A stretch of 31,541 bases of DNA, from the NCBI GenBank assembly GCA_008704415.1, contig VXIS01000440.1:1-31541 (forward strand). The letters run 5' to 3'. Below are positions 29,385 through 31,541 of this stretch, one piece after another; the stretch's first letter is position 1; each line of letters opens with the position of its first letter. The notes beneath the pieces were generated by a model that had not been told where the DNA came from, searched no databases, and saw only the letters and a program-made list of their open reading frames with translations. This DNA comes from Sphaerosporella brunnea. Its lineage: Eukaryota > Ascomycota > Pezizomycetes > Pezizales > Pyronemataceae. The position numbers were made by a program, and so were the translations under genes.

Positions 29385-30480
29385 TCAACATAGTAGGCCT
29401 ACATCAGGCCAAGCTCCAACGCCCGTGGTGCTCAGGAAGTCCATAACGGCCTCCACGCATCTGTCATCTGCGAGCAGAGCAGCTGTGGCTGTCGCCGGCC
29501 AGCGTTTCTGCCCGCGCGCCCGCTCTTTCTCCTTCGCCTTCGTCGCCTCCGCGACCCGTTTCCGCAGCAACCGCTGCACGTCTTTCCACCGCTTGCAGAA
29601 CTTGAAAAGGTGGTCGCGAGTCTGCACAGCGCCGCTCTTGCACCACCAGGACTTGTCGTCCGTGAGACGTCCGGTGCGGAAGAGGTACGGGGCCATTAGG
29701 GCTTTCTGCGGCCGAAGCTGGAAGAAGCACGCGGCGACGGCTTTCCTCGTCTTGAAAGCGGTTCTGAAGCCGCCTTTTCCGCCGCACAGGCGCCTATAGT
29801 AGATTTTGGGCCTACAGTGTTCGGCTAGCCAGCGGTCCCGATCCTGACGCTTGGCCTCGGTGGTTGCCCTGGCAACGAAGGCAAGGGACGTCGTCGCGAG
29901 CACTTCCAGGGCTACCAACGGTGACTGTCGTCCAGCTGCTTCCTTAGCCAGGCGATCGACCTTCTCGTTGCCGGGGACGTCTTTATGCCAGGGCGTCCAT
30001 CGGTATTCTACCGCCCAAGCGGCGTCCAGGATCGCCTTTTCCGCGCGCGCGACTTTGGGGACGATCCACTGCTCGGGGCCTGGTCCGGCGTCTTGCAGTC
30101 GATGTAGGGCCGCCTGCGCGTCCACAAAGACCCGCACGGTGCCTGTTTTGGTGTCGGTTTCGGCTTCGGTTACAGGCGTAGCCGACGTCAGACGCTGTAG
30201 GGCGAGCTTCAGGCCAGCGGCGATGCCGAAGAGGTCGGCGTCGTATGCTTCCTTGTTGCAGCCAACGTGCTTGGCCGTGCCAAACCACTGCAGGGCTCCT
30301 GTTCTGCGCGTAACCACAGCGTAAGCTCAGCTCCTGTTGCAGAGTCTTGATCCGTCGGGGTATACGCCGATTGCCCTGTTTGACGGCTCCTTCCATCGTA
30401 TCGCAGTCCGCAGACCATCCTCTTCGTGCTCGACTATGACTCGGCCGCGCGGGACGTCACATGTAGCTACGCTGGGTTCG
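29385..30480 (-). pseudogene. LINE RNase H and C-terminal region
   Basis: The frame, open to the 5' side from about 30480, reads VATCDVPRGRVIVEHEEDG, then VYPDGSRL near 30350-30365, matching the first RNase H Asp block (usually YTDGS). It has a TGA at 30327-30329 before AYAVVTRRTGALQWFG. Downstream are EAYDADLFGIAAGLKLA (second acidic site), VRVFVDAQAALHRL (third) and the His-containing WTPWHKDVPGNEKVDRLA. A Cys/His stretch (WWCKSGAVQTRDHLFKFC) follows, typical of fungal LINE ORF2 tails. The stop is at 29385. Only the TGA and the upstream frameshift break it. Confidence 0.75.
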
Positions 30481-31541
30481 AGCGCTGTCGGCTGGCCTGG
30501 GATAGCCGCTGCGTGTGGGGAGCATCCGGGTGCAATGCCGGCTTGTCAAAGGCGTTTTCGGCTACGTAACGGAGAAGGCGTCTGGTCGTAGTGACGTCCT
30601 TTTGCTCCGTCGTCGTCGTTGTCGATGTCATCGCAGCGCGGATTCTGTCGCCCGCGGGGATGCCAGTCGGTGTAGTCGCGAGCCTGCAGGAGAAACGACG
30701 TCGCCGATGCGCCAGAAGGGTGTCGGCGTCGACAAGCCCTGCTTCGCAGAATAGAGGGCCCAGGGCCGATATCGGAAGGGCGGCCCGAATCGCTCTGGAT
30801 TGACGGTTGACCAGCTTCTGGACCTCCACTATCCTGCTTTTCTGGCTACCATCATACCATAATTCGGCTCCGTAGAGGGCGACGGACTGGACCGCAGCGG
30901 CCTGGATTCGCCTGACGTTTTCCGGGCACAGTCCGAGCTTTCCGGACAGAGACTTCATCCTGGCCTCCGCCTTCCTAGCCTTTCCCATTCTGAGTTTATG
31001 ATGGTGGAGAAGCGTCAGTTTGCAGTCCAGGAAGACGCCTAGCCAGGGCGTCGCATGCTTGTTGTACAGCACCTCGGCGCCGGCCACGCGGAGGGACATC
31101 GTCGGGAGCCTTCGCTTTCTCGTCAGCAGCAAGGCCTCCGTGTTTCCGACATCGAAAGTGACGGCGTTGTCGTCGGCCCAGCGTAGGCTAGCCGCAGCGC
31201 AGGCGTTGAGCGTTTCGGTGACCGCAGCCACGTTGTACCCGGTAGCGATCCAGGCGACGTCGTCGGCATATGAAAGCGCGAAAGCATCTTCCACAGCCGG
31301 AAAGAGGCCGGAGAGGTATATGGCGAAGAGGATCGGTGACACCGGCGAGCCCTGTGGGAGGCCAGTTTTGATGTCCATGGGGTCGCTGAGCTGTCCTTCG
31401 ACCTTCATTCGGACCCGTCTGTCGTCCATGAAGGAGGCTGTCCCGCGGATGAGGCTGTGTGGGGCGCGGAGCTCGACGAGCCTGCGGACCAGCACCGCCT
31501 TGGAAACGTAATCGAAGGTGCCCTTGACGTCCATGAGCAGG
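30467..31541 (-). pseudogene. LINE reverse transcriptase (C-terminal two thirds), continues beyond the window
   Basis: The frame enters from the window edge with LLMDVKGTFDYVSKAVLVRR (catalytic Asp of motif A). It continues with MDDRRVRMKVEG, GLPQGSPVSPILFAIYL (motif B) and SYADDVAWIATG (motif C, about 31260-31275), then the thumb region LGVFLDCKLTLLHHH. It closes at TAG 30467 (RQRSNPA), one base out of frame with the RNase H part, which is open in the neighbouring frame from about 30480. A single indel near there would explain the break. It encodes target-primed reverse transcription. Confidence 0.85.

Larger units (their letters stand above)
29178..31541 (-). mobile_element. Tad-like LINE (non-LTR retrotransposon), 3' half, 5' end outside the window
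   Basis: RT and RNase H regions are followed by about 200 bp of 3' untranslated sequence (29178-29384). The element's minus-strand end is A-rich (TTAAAACAAAAAAG). Homology of 31413-31541 with the fragment at 27357-27485 confirms a multicopy family. The coding frame is broken between RT and RNase H. Confidence 0.75.

Overview
The window looks like a repeat-rich chromosome segment of a filamentous fungus, most likely an ascomycete. I base this on a Ty3/gypsy chromodomain retrotransposon, a Tad-like LINE, hAT and Ty1/copia relics, an F-box/ankyrin-type gene with a short intron, and RIP-like nonsense changes (CpA to TpA) in transposon copies. I cannot name a species. Few host genes are convincing, and most of the window is transposon sequence in various stages of decay.

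Layout. Positions 1-194 carry a fragment of a hAT transposase 3' end (minus), followed by a GC-rich repeat (194-355) and about 2 kb without a recognisable gene (a dispersed repeat copy, two RFX-like palindromes). Positions 2370-17553 are one composite retrotransposon locus flanked by a perfect 5-bp duplication GCATG (2365-2369 and 17554-17558). It contains four LTRs of about 820 bp, two gag and three pol pieces in both orientations. Positions 17779-19308 (minus) hold the best host gene, an F-box plus ankyrin-like protein. Positions 19440-21300 have a dispersed repeat, a small Cys-containing ORF, a 9-bp minisatellite and a decayed minus-strand coding region with a coiled coil. Positions 21860-22150 are a copia RNase H relic. 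Positions 22150-27350 contain only weak ORFs. Positions 27357-27805 are a LINE fragment joined to a second GC-rich repeat, then a second hAT fragment (28275-28605), a third GC-rich repeat and a truncated unknown ORF. Positions 29178-31541 (minus) are the 3' half of a LINE that runs out of the window.

Main result. The 15.2-kb composite can be read as a history. An outer plus-strand element inserted at GCATG. A second copy of the same family then inserted into its pol gene in the opposite orientation, duplicating CTTCT. The two inverted copies then recombined and inverted the segment between them. The two CTTCT copies are now in opposite orientation (AGAAG at 9947-9951, CTTCT at 15277-15281), each next to an LTR edge. 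Diagnostic base differences pair the LTRs as 2370-3181 with 16734-17553 and 9125-9946 with 14453-15276. The stretch 2370-9946, which looks like a textbook 7.6-kb element, is therefore a chimera of two insertions.

The element family has unusual features of its own: a possible self-priming site in place of a tRNA primer site, a covarying stem-loop and paired Gcn4/AP-1-type sites in the LTR, and a 194-bp gap with a hairpin between gag and the pol start codon. No copy appears able to make all its proteins, because of many single-base indels and several stop codons.
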